A stretch of DNA of 19,862 bases, taken from Vallitalea maricola. Lineage in GTDB: Bacteria > Bacillota > Clostridia > Lachnospirales > Vallitaleaceae. Numbering within the stretch: position 1 is the stretch's first letter; every line of letters starts with the position of its first letter. The notes under the pieces were generated by a model. That model made no database searches. It was not told the origin of the DNA and saw only the letters and a program-made list of their open reading frames with translations. A program made the position numbers and the translations under genes. This document shows, in pieces, positions 8,990 through 16,371 of the stretch. The DNA lies in the NCBI RefSeq assembly GCF_036985595.1, contig NZ_BTPU01000066.1:1-19862 (forward strand), written 5' to 3'.

Positions 8990-9916
8990 CTATTTAAGTT
9001 TAAAGAATATACGGTCTTTCTTTTCCATACTGACATATTTTTGTATTGATAAATAATTTTCAGTGTTTTTATATACACCTAAAATTATTTTACCTTCTAC
9101 ACTAAAAGATTCCTTTTGTCCTGGATGAAGCTCTTTATAACTTATTAAATCTTCTAGATTCTTTTTTAATGATCCATCAAAACCATAATATGTTCCACCT
9201 ATTATACAGTCTCCATTTTTTGCTTCTGTACCCCAAATATCAGGTAGGTATGATATTAAAAAAGCAGAATCCTTTTTACCTTCATATGTTGCATTTCTCA
9301 CATCTACTTTAAGAGTTACCATAACATAATCAATTGATGTGTCATCATTTGCTTGAAAACCTAATGATGAGATCTGCTCTTTTGTTATTGGCTCTACATT
9401 TGATACAGTTAATTCATAATCAGCACACTTTGTCCAATCCTCTATTTGGTATTTATCACTATAAGAAATAGTTGTCCCTAATTCTACAGGATTATCAATT
9501 GAACCTGAATTAGTTGATACATTTTTTTGTGTTGATTGCCCTTGCTTTGGTTGCGTTGGATTGTTACTTGAATCATTATTATTGTTAGATGAAGGTAAAT
9601 CAGTAGGAACTGCACCATCGTCTATTGAATCATTTGCCATGATTGAAATTGTCTTAGTTTGTCCGTCCCATGTAATATCTGCTCCCATCATATCTGCTAT
9701 CGCTCTAACAGGAAGATAAGTGGAACCATTAATGATTACTGGATAAACGTCATTGCCATGACCATCTTTTAAGTTCTGAACTTGGTTGTTATAAGTAATT
9801 TTAATACCTTTGTTCTCTTTTCCAGTTATATTTCTTATCAAAGAACTTGCTGATAAAGATGTTGATAATGTAAGAATTAGAATTATTGAAGCTAATACCT
9901 TTGCAGTTTTTTTCAT
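8990..9916 (-). CDS. Secreted protein with copper amine oxidase-like N-terminal domain
   Basis: The 308-residue product begins with a signal peptide (MKKTAKVLASIILILTLSTS, cleavage near SAS). No lipobox Cys follows, so it is secreted rather than a lipoprotein. Residues ~36-95 match the copper amine oxidase N-terminal-like (stalk) domain common in Clostridia: ITYNNQVQNL, VIINGSTYLPVRAIADMMGADITWDG, TISI. A low-complexity linker rich in Asn, Ser, Gln and Thr spans ~97-140. The C-terminal 165 residues are predicted beta-sandwich (YELTVSNVE, DYVMVTLKVDVRN), resembling DUF4352-type extracellular domains; that match is tentative. No catalytic copper-amine-oxidase region is present, so enzyme activity should not be inferred from the domain name. 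AAGGAG precedes the ATG at good spacing. A candidate promoter upstream and a terminator downstream suggest a single-gene transcript. The role is probably binding or assembly at the cell envelope. Confidence 0.85.
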   Translation of the reverse strand: MKKTAKVLASIILILTLSTSLSASSLIRNITGKENKGIKITYNNQVQNLKDGHGNDVYPVIINGSTYLPVRAIADMMGADITWDGQTKTISIMANDSIDDGAVPTDLPSSNNNNDSSNNPTQPKQGQSTQKNVSTNSGSIDNPVELGTTISYSDKYQIEDWTKCADYELTVSNVEPITKEQISSLGFQANDDTSIDYVMVTLKVDVRNATYEGKKDSAFLISYLPDIWGTEAKNGDCIIGGTYYGFDGSLKKNLEDLISYKELHPGQKESFSVEGKIILGVYKNTENYLSIQKYVSMEKKDRIFFKLK

Positions 9917-9958
9917 AAATTACTCCTTTTTTATGTTTTTTCGACGACATTTATCCAT

Positions 9959-9987
9959 ATATTACCATATAATTGTAATCCTTACAA
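9959..9987 (-). promoter_or_regulatory. Candidate promoter of the 308-aa gene, with overlapping inverted repeat
   Basis: On the minus strand TTGTAA (9987-9982) and TAATAT (9964-9959) are 17 bp apart, each 4/6 to consensus, giving a leader of about 35 nt. The -35 box is one arm of a perfect inverted repeat, TTGTAA-GGA-TTACAA (9973-9987), which could be an operator. Confidence 0.4.
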
Positions 9988-9988
9988 G

Positions 9989-10043
9989 AAAAATAAAAAT
10001 ACCCATAGATTACACTTCTATAAGCGTTATATCTACAGGTATT
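9989..10043 (-). terminator. Rho-independent terminator of the atp operon
   Basis: On the minus strand AATACCTGTAGAT and ATCTATGGGTATT form a 13-bp stem including two G-U pairs, around a 20-nt loop that holds a smaller hairpin. TTTTATTTTT follows. It starts about 18 bp after the atpC stop, so the operon ends here and the 308-aa gene is a separate unit. Confidence 0.85.
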
Positions 10044-10060
10044 ATTATCATTCTTATTAT

Positions 10061-10480
10061 CTATTTATCAGAATCATCATACTTACTAACTTCAATTCTA
10101 ACAACAGACCTAGCTAGAGCAGCCTTAGTCCTAATCTCATTGAGTTCGGCTTTATCAGCCTTAAGTCTTCTTTCTGCTCTTAGCTTAGCTTCTTCAGCTC
10201 TTTTTATATCAATCTCATGTGGCCATTCTGCCGCATCTGTTAGGATTGTCACTTTTTCAGGAGTGATTTCTACAAAACCTTTATGGATTGCAGCTTTCTC
10301 TACTTTGGAATCATTCTTGATAACCATCATTCCACTAACCACTGGCGTAGTTAGAGGTATATGATTAGCATATACTCCAATATCTCCTTCACTGGTTTTG
10401 AATTCTACACGTTCAACATCATCTTCATAGAATATTCGTTCTGGTGTAACAACTTGCAATAAAAATTTATTATTAGCCAT
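10061..10480 (-). CDS. atpC: F1Fo ATP synthase epsilon subunit
   Basis: At 139 residues this is full length for the epsilon subunit. This central-stalk subunit joins gamma to the c ring and can inhibit ATP hydrolysis. The N-terminal beta sandwich (residues ~1-85) carries the family pattern: VVTPERIFYEDDVERVEF, EGDIGVYANHIPL and AAIHKGFVEI. The C-terminal two-helix region begins near 88 (HEIDIKRAEEAKLRAERRL) and ends in an acidic, lysine-capped tail. It is the last gene of the operon, 11 bp after atpD, and is followed by a strong terminator. Confidence 0.97.
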   Translation of the reverse strand: MANNKFLLQVVTPERIFYEDDVERVEFKTSEGDIGVYANHIPLTTPVVSGMMVIKNDSKVEKAAIHKGFVEITPEKVTILTDAAEWPHEIDIKRAEEAKLRAERRLKADKAELNEIRTKAALARSVVRIEVSKYDDSDK

Positions 10481-10491
10481 TTAATCACCTA

Positions 10492-11874
10492 CTATACTCT
10501 GCTTAAAACATCATCAATGCTACCTGCCATCAAGAATGCATTTTCAGATATATTGTCATGTTTACCATCAAGAATTTCCTTAAATCCTTGAATTGTATCT
10601 TTTAGGGGTACATATTTTCCCTCTTTACCAGTAAAGTTCTCTGCTACAAAGAATGGTTGTGATAAGAAATATTGAATCTTTCTTGCTCTTGCAACAATGA
10701 TCTTATCATTTTCTGATAACTCATCCATACCTAGAATTGCAATGATGTCTTGTAATTCTTTGTATCTCTGAAGTATTTCTTGTACACGTCTTGCAACATC
10801 ATAATGTTCTTCACCTACAACTAAAGGTGAAAGAATTCTTGAACTTGAATCAAGTGGGTCTACCGCTGGGTAGATACCACGTTCAACAATATCACGAGAC
10901 AATACTGTCTTTGCATCAAGGTGAGCAAATGTAGTTGCTGGAGCTGGGTCAGTCAAGTCGTCCGCTGGTACATATACTGCTTGAACAGATGTTATTGAAC
11001 CGCTCTTGGTAGATGTAATACGTTCCTGTAATGCACCCATCTCTGTAGCAAGTGTTGGCTGATAACCAACCGCACTAGGAACACGTCCAAGTAAGGCTGA
11101 TACTTCAGATCCTGCTTGTGTAAAACGGAAAATATTATCAATGAATAATAATACGTCACGTCCACCTTCATCACGGAAATACTCTGCCATTGTAAGACCT
11201 GTCAATCCAACACGCATTCTTGCTCCTGGTGGCTCATTCATCTGTCCGAACACCATGGTAGTCTTATCAAGAACTCCTGATTCTGCCATTTCATGGTATA
11301 AGTCATTTCCTTCTCTCGTTCTTTCACCAACACCGGTAAATACTGAATATCCACCATGCTCTGTTGCAATATTACGGATTAATTCCTGGATAAGTACTGT
11401 TTTACCTACCCCTGCACCACCAAAAAGACCTACTTTACCACCTTTTTGATAAGGACATAATAAATCAACAACTTTTATTCCTGTTTCTAGTATTTCAGTT
11501 TCAGTTACTTGCTCCTCAAATTTTGGTGCTTCTCTATGAATAGGCCAGCTATGCTTTGTCTCTGGTGCTGGTTTATTATCAATTGCTTGCCCTGTAACAT
11601 TAAATATTCTACCTAAGGTCTTTTCACCAACTGGTACTGTTATTGGATTTCCAGTATCAACTGCTTCCATTCCTCTTGATAGTCCATCAGTTGGACCCAT
11701 GGCTATACATTTTACAATGTCATCACCAAGATGTTGAGCAACCTCTACTATAAGGTCTGATCCATCAGCTTTTTTAATTACAATGGCATTGTATAGAGCT
11801 GGGAGATGTCCACTGAATTTTATATCCAAAACGGCACCAATAATTTGAGTGATTTTACCTGTTTGTTCTGCCAT
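10492..11874 (-). CDS. atpD: F1Fo ATP synthase beta subunit (catalytic)
   Basis: This 460-residue catalytic subunit makes or hydrolyses ATP on the cytoplasmic F1 head. The P-loop GGAGVGKT is at 152-159. Catalytic Glu184 and Arg185 are in GERTREGND, and the Walker B strand is VLLFIDNIFRF (241-251). The C-terminal lever motif that is usually DELSEED reads DELSEND (384-390), so one of its acidic residues is replaced by Asn. This loop tolerates substitution, so activity is not expected to be lost. It lies 16 bp after atpG and 11 bp before atpC. Confidence 0.98.
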   Translation of the reverse strand: MAEQTGKITQIIGAVLDIKFSGHLPALYNAIVIKKADGSDLIVEVAQHLGDDIVKCIAMGPTDGLSRGMEAVDTGNPITVPVGEKTLGRIFNVTGQAIDNKPAPETKHSWPIHREAPKFEEQVTETEILETGIKVVDLLCPYQKGGKVGLFGGAGVGKTVLIQELIRNIATEHGGYSVFTGVGERTREGNDLYHEMAESGVLDKTTMVFGQMNEPPGARMRVGLTGLTMAEYFRDEGGRDVLLFIDNIFRFTQAGSEVSALLGRVPSAVGYQPTLATEMGALQERITSTKSGSITSVQAVYVPADDLTDPAPATTFAHLDAKTVLSRDIVERGIYPAVDPLDSSSRILSPLVVGEEHYDVARRVQEILQRYKELQDIIAILGMDELSENDKIIVARARKIQYFLSQPFFVAENFTGKEGKYVPLKDTIQGFKEILDGKHDNISENAFLMAGSIDDVLSRV

Positions 11875-11890
11875 CTATTATTTCACTCCT

Positions 11891-12745
11891 TTACTTAAGC
11901 GCTTCTGCACCACCAACAATTTCTGATAGTTCTTGAGTAATAGAAGCCTGTCTAGCTCTATTGTACTCAAGGGATAAGTCATCAATCATTTCAGTGGCGT
12001 TATTTGTAGCTGAGTCCATAGCTGTCATTCTTGCACCATGTTCACTAGCTACCGATTCTCTAAGTGCTCCAAAAATAATACTATTAATATATTTTGGAAT
12101 AACTTGTTCAAGTACCTCTTCTGGTGATGGTTCATATGTCATCATATCACTGCTTTTTTCGCCTGTTCCTTTAAATTCTTCCGTATCTACAGGAAGAACT
12201 TTAATAAGCTCAGCTTCTTGCGTAAGTGCAGAAACAAAAGAAGTATATGCTATATAAACCTCATCAATGATACCTTCGGTATACATTTTTAACATCTTTT
12301 CGCCAATTAATATTGCATCTTTATATATAGGTTGTTCTATAACATCGTTATATTGTTCAAGTATTTCATAGCCATTTCGTCTGAAGTTATCAGCACCTCT
12401 TTTTCCTACTGCAACTATTTTGGAATTACCAGGTTCTGAGTTTTTCATGACAAGTTTAACCACATTTGAATTATATCCGCCAGCAAGACCTTTATTGGAT
12501 GTAATAACAATGTATCCTCTATTCTTAACTTCTCTTTGAGTTAGATAAGGATGATTTACTGTATTACTTTTATCTAATATAGAACCTATGGTTTCTCTCA
12601 TCTTGTCAAAGAATGGTCTTGACTGGGCAGCTCTTGTTTTAGCTTTTTGAAGCTTGGAAGTGGCTACTAACTTCATGGCTTTTGTAATCTTTTGGGTACT
12701 TTGTATACTATTTCTTCTTAACTTGATATCTCTCATGGATGCCAT
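11891..12745 (-). CDS. atpG: F1Fo ATP synthase gamma subunit
   Basis: This 284-residue rotor shaft turns inside the alpha3beta3 head. The terminal helices are typical: MRDIKLRRNSIQSTQKITKAM at the N-terminus, and EHGARMTAMDSATNNATEMI with LEYNRARQASITQELSEIVGGAEAL at the C-terminus. The central Rossmann-like part shows ITSNKGLAGGYNSNV. The ATG at 12745 has GAGGTG nine bases upstream. An alternative ATG three codons later, at MRDIK, is closer to many homologues' starts, so the exact start is uncertain by 9 bp. It begins 4 bp after the atpA stop. Confidence 0.97.
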   Translation of the reverse strand: MASMRDIKLRRNSIQSTQKITKAMKLVATSKLQKAKTRAAQSRPFFDKMRETIGSILDKSNTVNHPYLTQREVKNRGYIVITSNKGLAGGYNSNVVKLVMKNSEPGNSKIVAVGKRGADNFRRNGYEILEQYNDVIEQPIYKDAILIGEKMLKMYTEGIIDEVYIAYTSFVSALTQEAELIKVLPVDTEEFKGTGEKSSDMMTYEPSPEEVLEQVIPKYINSIIFGALRESVASEHGARMTAMDSATNNATEMIDDLSLEYNRARQASITQELSEIVGGAEALK

Positions 12746-12749
12746 GGAA

Positions 12750-14273
12750 TCACACCTCTTTACTTAGGTTTTTATATCCACTCTTAAACTCTTCAATAGC
12801 TGAAGCAATTTTTCCATCCAGTTCTTCATCTAGTCCTTTTTTGCCTTTGATATCTTTTTCAAGCTCAGGGTATTTTGTATCTACAAATTCAATAAGCTTT
12901 GCTTCAAAGTCTAGAATACTGGATACAGGAATATCCATTAAATATTTTTTTGTAGCAGCATATAATATTATAACTTGATGTGCTACTGACATAGGCTTGT
13001 ATTGAGGTTGTTTTAGAACTTCAATGATTCTTTCACCTTGGTCAAGTCTTGCTTTCGTTTCTTTATCTAAATCAGATCCGAACTGTGCGAATGCTGCAAG
13101 TTCCCTATATTGTGCCAACTCAACACGAATAGGTCCGGCTATCTTCTTCATAGCTTTTATTTGTGCAGCACCACCAACCCTTGATACAGATAATCCTGGG
13201 TTAATCGCAGGACGAACACCAGCATTAAATAACTCTGTTTCTAGGAAGATCTGTCCATCTGTTATTGAGATAACATTTGTTGGAACATATGCGGAGATAT
13301 CTCCTGCTTGTGTTTCAATAATTGGTAGAGCTGTAATTGAACCTCCACCGTACTCGTCTGAAAGTTTTGCGGCTCTTTCTAGAAGTCTTGAATGTAGGTA
13401 GAATACATCACCAGGATAAGCTTCACGTCCAGGTGGTCTTCTAAGTAGTAATGACAGTGCACGATAGGCAACTGCATGTTTGGATAAGTCATCATATATG
13501 ATAAGTACATCCTTACCGTTTTCCATCCATTCTTCACCAATTGCTACCCCTGCATACGGAGCAATATATTGTAATGGAGCAAGCTCAGATGCTGTAGCGG
13601 CAACAACTGTAGAATAATCCATTGCGCCATTTTCTTCTAATGTCTTCACGATTCCTGCTACAGTTGAGGCTTTTTGACCTATTGCAACATATATACATAA
13701 TACGTCTTGTCCCTTTTGATTGATAATAGTATCAATCGCTATAGCAGTCTTACCTGTTTGTCTATCTCCGATGATTAATTCACGTTGTCCTCTTCCAATA
13801 GGAACCATTGAGTCAATGGCTTTTATACCTGTTTGTAGAGGAGTATCAACTGATTTTCTTGTTATTACACCAGGTGCAACCCTCTCTACTTCACGGTATG
13901 TATCCGTATTGATTGGACCTTTTCCGTCTATTGGTTGTCCTAATGCATTAACAACACGTCCAATTAGAGCATCTCCAACTGGAACTTCTGCAACTCTTCC
14001 TGTTGCTTTTACAATATCGCCTTCACTAATATTTTTATCAGAACCCATCAAAACTGCACCAACATTGTCTTGTTCTAGGTTAAGTACCATTCCGTATACT
14101 TCACCTGGAAATTCCAACAGCTCTCCAGCCATCGCTTTTTCAAGACCATGAATACGTGCAATACCATCAGCAACTTGGATAACAGTTCCAACATCACTTA
14201 CTTCTAGTTCTGTTTTATATCTTTTAATTTGTTCTTTTATAACTGAACTAATTTCCTCAGGCCTTAAATTCAT
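12750..14273 (-). CDS. atpA: F1Fo ATP synthase alpha subunit
   Basis: This 507-residue regulatory nucleotide-binding subunit forms the F1 head with beta. The P-loop GDRQTGKT is at 169-176 and Walker B is DVLIIYDDLSKHA (255-267). The arginine finger is Arg365 in SVSRVGGAAQ, which reaches into the catalytic site of beta. The N-terminal crown region (GTVIQVADGIARIHGLE) and the C-terminal helical domain are intact, and the length is normal for the family. It follows atpH by 41 bp and precedes atpG by 4 bp. Confidence 0.98.
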   Translation of the reverse strand: MNLRPEEISSVIKEQIKRYKTELEVSDVGTVIQVADGIARIHGLEKAMAGELLEFPGEVYGMVLNLEQDNVGAVLMGSDKNISEGDIVKATGRVAEVPVGDALIGRVVNALGQPIDGKGPINTDTYREVERVAPGVITRKSVDTPLQTGIKAIDSMVPIGRGQRELIIGDRQTGKTAIAIDTIINQKGQDVLCIYVAIGQKASTVAGIVKTLEENGAMDYSTVVAATASELAPLQYIAPYAGVAIGEEWMENGKDVLIIYDDLSKHAVAYRALSLLLRRPPGREAYPGDVFYLHSRLLERAAKLSDEYGGGSITALPIIETQAGDISAYVPTNVISITDGQIFLETELFNAGVRPAINPGLSVSRVGGAAQIKAMKKIAGPIRVELAQYRELAAFAQFGSDLDKETKARLDQGERIIEVLKQPQYKPMSVAHQVIILYAATKKYLMDIPVSSILDFEAKLIEFVDTKYPELEKDIKGKKGLDEELDGKIASAIEEFKSGYKNLSKEV

Positions 14274-14314
14274 GGTAAGGTTCCACCGCCTTTCTGTAAT
14301 AAAGTGTATTCATT

Positions 14315-14860
14315 TTAACCTAACTGAATAGCGTATAATTCTTTTGAAATAGCTTCTATTTTACCTTTTATACTATTATCAATAATTCTATCACCTATTC
14401 GAACCATTAACCCGCCTATCAAAGTTTCATCTACGTCTGTTATTAGTATTATTTTTTTACCAGTAGTCTCTTCAAGCTTGTTTTTAATACTTTCTAACTG
14501 TTCATCAGTCAGCTCTTGTGCAGATGATACATAAGCTTTTGCATTTCCTTTTAGACTATCAATTTCATCAAGGCAATACTCTATTATATCCAATAAGTCA
14601 CTAGCTCTTCCTTTTTTTATCGCTATAACCAAAAGACCTAAAATTTCTTTTATGATTTTATTATCAAAAGTATTTTCTACCATAGCAATCTTGTTTTCAA
14701 CTACTACCTTTGGGTGATTCAATACTCCCATAAAATCTTTTTCTGTAAGAAATATCTCTTTAATCAACTTTAGTTGTTCTTCTACAAGGTCTACTTGATT
14801 TGTTTCTACGGCAAGCTCGAACAAAGCTGTTCCATATCTCTTAGCTATTAATTCAGCCAT
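14315..14860 (-). CDS. atpH: F1Fo ATP synthase delta subunit
   Basis: This 181-residue peripheral-stalk subunit (OSCP/delta family) clamps the b subunits to the top of F1. The N-terminal helical domain begins AELIAKRYGTALFELA, and the C-terminal family signature is DETLIGGLMVRIGDRIIDNS. Its ATG lies inside the end of atpF, and the two genes share 13 bp in different frames. Only a weak ribosome binding site precedes it, so it is probably translated by coupling to atpF, which would suit two proteins that form the same stalk. Confidence 0.96.
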   Translation of the reverse strand: MAELIAKRYGTALFELAVETNQVDLVEEQLKLIKEIFLTEKDFMGVLNHPKVVVENKIAMVENTFDNKIIKEILGLLVIAIKKGRASDLLDIIEYCLDEIDSLKGNAKAYVSSAQELTDEQLESIKNKLEETTGKKIILITDVDETLIGGLMVRIGDRIIDNSIKGKIEAISKELYAIQLG

Positions 14861-15375
14861 GTTTCTTCACCTATTGATTCCAAAGTTTCTTCTAATAATT
14901 TATCGCTTACTTTTTTGTCAATAGATGATGCTACAAATTTGCTTGCCAAAATCTTAGCAACTTCTATCATCTCAACTTTAATTTCATCTTTAACTTTGTC
15001 TTTTTCTCTTTCTATCTCTTTGTTAGCTCTAGCCATAAGTCTAGCCGCTTCTTCATCAGCGTTTTTAATAATTTCACGTTCTTTTAATTGAGCTTTCTTT
15101 CTAGCTTCTTCTAGAATCTTGTCAGCTTCTTTATTAATATTAGCTAATTTATCTTTATATTCTTTTTCAAGCTCAGTAGCTTTTTGTTTTTCATCTTTAA
15201 TGAAATCATATTCTTTAGCAATACCGTCTTTTCTTTTCTTCAAGACTTCTCGTACTGGATTAAATAATAATTTACTTAATATATAAAATAATACAAGTAC
15301 ACTTATAACATGTAGAAGAATTGAAGCTACCATTTGAGCATCAAAGTTTATAATCCAGCTTTCTACTAAGTACAT
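14848..15375 (-). CDS. atpF: F1Fo ATP synthase b subunit
   Basis: This 175-residue protein has one N-terminal membrane helix (about residues 16-38), a FNPVREVLKKRKD hinge and a long charged helix rich in Lys, Glu and Ala (about 45-150). Two copies normally form the peripheral stalk holding F1 against Fo. There is no sign of a second b' gene, so a homodimer is expected. The AAGGAGG ribosome binding site lies about 12 nt before the ATG, longer than ideal, and falls in the right arm of a small hairpin that may limit translation. It overlaps atpH by 13 bp. Confidence 0.96.
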   Translation of the reverse strand: MYLVESWIINFDAQMVASILLHVISVLVLFYILSKLLFNPVREVLKKRKDGIAKEYDFIKDEKQKATELEKEYKDKLANINKEADKILEEARKKAQLKEREIIKNADEEAARLMARANKEIEREKDKVKDEIKVEMIEVAKILASKFVASSIDKKVSDKLLEETLESIGEETWLN

Positions 15376-15387
15376 AAGCTTCTCTTT

Positions 15388-15427
15388 CCTCCTTTCGTTA
15401 AGGAGTGAAAGGGTAGGTCCCTTTCAC
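15388..15427 (-). promoter_or_regulatory. Two adjacent RNA hairpins between the c-subunit gene and atpF
   Basis: On the minus strand GTGAAAGGG and CCCTTTCAC form a perfect 9-bp stem with a 5-nt loop (15427-15405). Directly after it, CTCCTT and AAGGAG form a 6-bp stem with a 5-nt loop (15405-15389); its right arm is the atpF Shine-Dalgarno. No U-run follows, so these are not a terminator. They could stabilise the upstream c-subunit mRNA, direct processing or lower atpF translation, which would fit the need for many c subunits per b dimer. The structure is seen directly; the function is inferred. Confidence 0.6.
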
Positions 15428-15433
15428 CTTTTA

Positions 15434-15715
15434 TTAGCCAATTAAACTCATATATTTTGAGATTAGTGGATTAGCAAATAAAAGAATAATCGCTACAATC
15501 AATCCATAAATACCTGTTGTTTCAGCTACCGCTGCACCTAATAACATAGTTCTTAAAATATCTGATTGGGCACCTGGTTGTCTTCCTACAGCTTCTGCAC
15601 CTTTACCTGCTGCAAAACCTTGTCCAATACCAGGACCTATACCTGCTATCATTGCTAAACCTGCTCCTATTGCTGAACATGCTAAGATTAACGCTTTTCC
15701 ATCGATTTGTTCCAT
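15434..15715 (-). CDS. atpE: F1Fo ATP synthase c subunit, single hairpin, Na+-binding type
   Basis: This 93-residue, two-helix rotor ring subunit is of normal length. Helix 1 carries GAGLAMIAGIGPGIGQG with Gln32. Helix 2 carries Val63, Glu65, Thr66, Thr67 and Tyr70 (AVAETTGIY). Gln32, Glu65, the hydroxyl residue at 66 and Tyr70 match the Na+-binding site known from Ilyobacter tartaricus, even in numbering, so Na+ coupling is likely. A strong AGGAGG lies 8 nt before the ATG. The gene sits 59 bp after the fused c gene and probably supplies most of the ring. Its sequence is closer to the second hairpin of the fused c than the two hairpins of the fused c are to each other. Confidence 0.96.
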   Translation of the reverse strand: MEQIDGKALILACSAIGAGLAMIAGIGPGIGQGFAAGKGAEAVGRQPGAQSDILRTMLLGAAVAETTGIYGLIVAIILLFANPLISKYMSLIG

Positions 15716-15774
15716 TTTAACATCCTCCTATAATATTAATTTTCATATTATTGTTAATTCTAATTTATAATTTT

Positions 15775-16314
15775 TTATTTTAAAACATTAACAAATAATA
15801 ATACTAATGCAATAATAAGTGCATATATACCAGTTGTTTGAGCAACTGCTTGACCAAGTAACATAGTTCTTACTATAGGACTTTGTAACTTAGGTCTTTT
15901 ACCAACTGCTTCTGCACTTTTACCTGCAGCAAATCCTTGTCCTATTCCTGGACCAATTCCTGCTACCATTGCAAGCCCTGCACCAATTGCACTGGCTGCT
16001 AATACTATTCCAATTCCTTCACGTGTTACCAAAGGATTAGCGAATAACATAATAATGGCTATTACCAAAGAAAATATTCCTGATGTTTCGGCTACTGCTG
16101 AACCTAATAGCATAACGATTGTCGCTGGTCTTCCACCTTCTGGATTATTTCCAACTGCTTCAGCAGCTTTACCAGCAGCAAATCCTTGACCTATTCCTGG
16201 GCCAATCCCTGCTATCATAGCTATACCAGCACCAATTGCTGAAAAGGCTAGGATTAATGCTCTTTTATCAACATGTGCCATCCAACCTATTAGCAAATCA
16301 AGTATGCCGTTCAT
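15775..16314 (-). CDS. atpE: F1Fo ATP synthase fused (duplicated) c subunit with one ion-binding site lost
   Basis: This 179-residue protein holds two complete c-subunit hairpins, so four membrane helices instead of two. Hairpin 1 (~18-95) has Gln43 in GIGPGIGQG and Glu76 in AVAETSGIF. Hairpin 2 (~103-178) has Gln126, but the ion-carrying Glu is Gln159 (AVAQTTGIY; codon CAA at 15838-15840). It therefore has one Na+ site per four helices, as in V-type proteolipids and the c1 subunit of Acetobacterium woodii. It lies between atpB and the single c gene, the same position as c1 there. The chosen start has GAGGTGAGG just upstream and adds a hydrophobic 11-residue leader. An internal Met12 (MAHVDKRALIL) lines up with the start of the single c (MEQIDGKALIL) but lacks a good ribosome binding site. 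Confidence 0.95.
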   Translation of the reverse strand: MNGILDLLIGWMAHVDKRALILAFSAIGAGIAMIAGIGPGIGQGFAAGKAAEAVGNNPEGGRPATIVMLLGSAVAETSGIFSLVIAIIMLFANPLVTREGIGIVLAASAIGAGLAMVAGIGPGIGQGFAAGKSAEAVGKRPKLQSPIVRTMLLGQAVAQTTGIYALIIALVLLFVNVLK

Positions 16315-16371
16315 GACCTCACCTCACTTGTTTTTATAAAACTCAATATTAATATCTTGTGATTTAACATT

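Noticed and set aside
9810..10364. 184-codon plus-strand frame across atpC and its downstream region
   Set aside because: It is antisense to the clear atpC gene and the terminator, has biased Ser/Leu composition typical of a shadow frame, and has no good ribosome binding site.
13720..14151. 143-codon plus-strand frame inside atpA
   Set aside because: It lies fully antisense to conserved atpA sequence including the P-loop, and its product matches nothing recognisable.
15405..15427. Hairpin after the single c gene as a transcription terminator
   Set aside because: The stem is good, but the bases after it on the minus strand (TCCTTAACG) have no U-run, and the operon clearly continues into atpF.
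15838..15840. Gln159 of the fused c subunit as a likely sequencing error
   Set aside because: One base would restore Glu, but loss of exactly this residue in one hairpin of a fused c is a known pattern in Acetobacterium c1 and V-type proteolipids, so I treat it as real.
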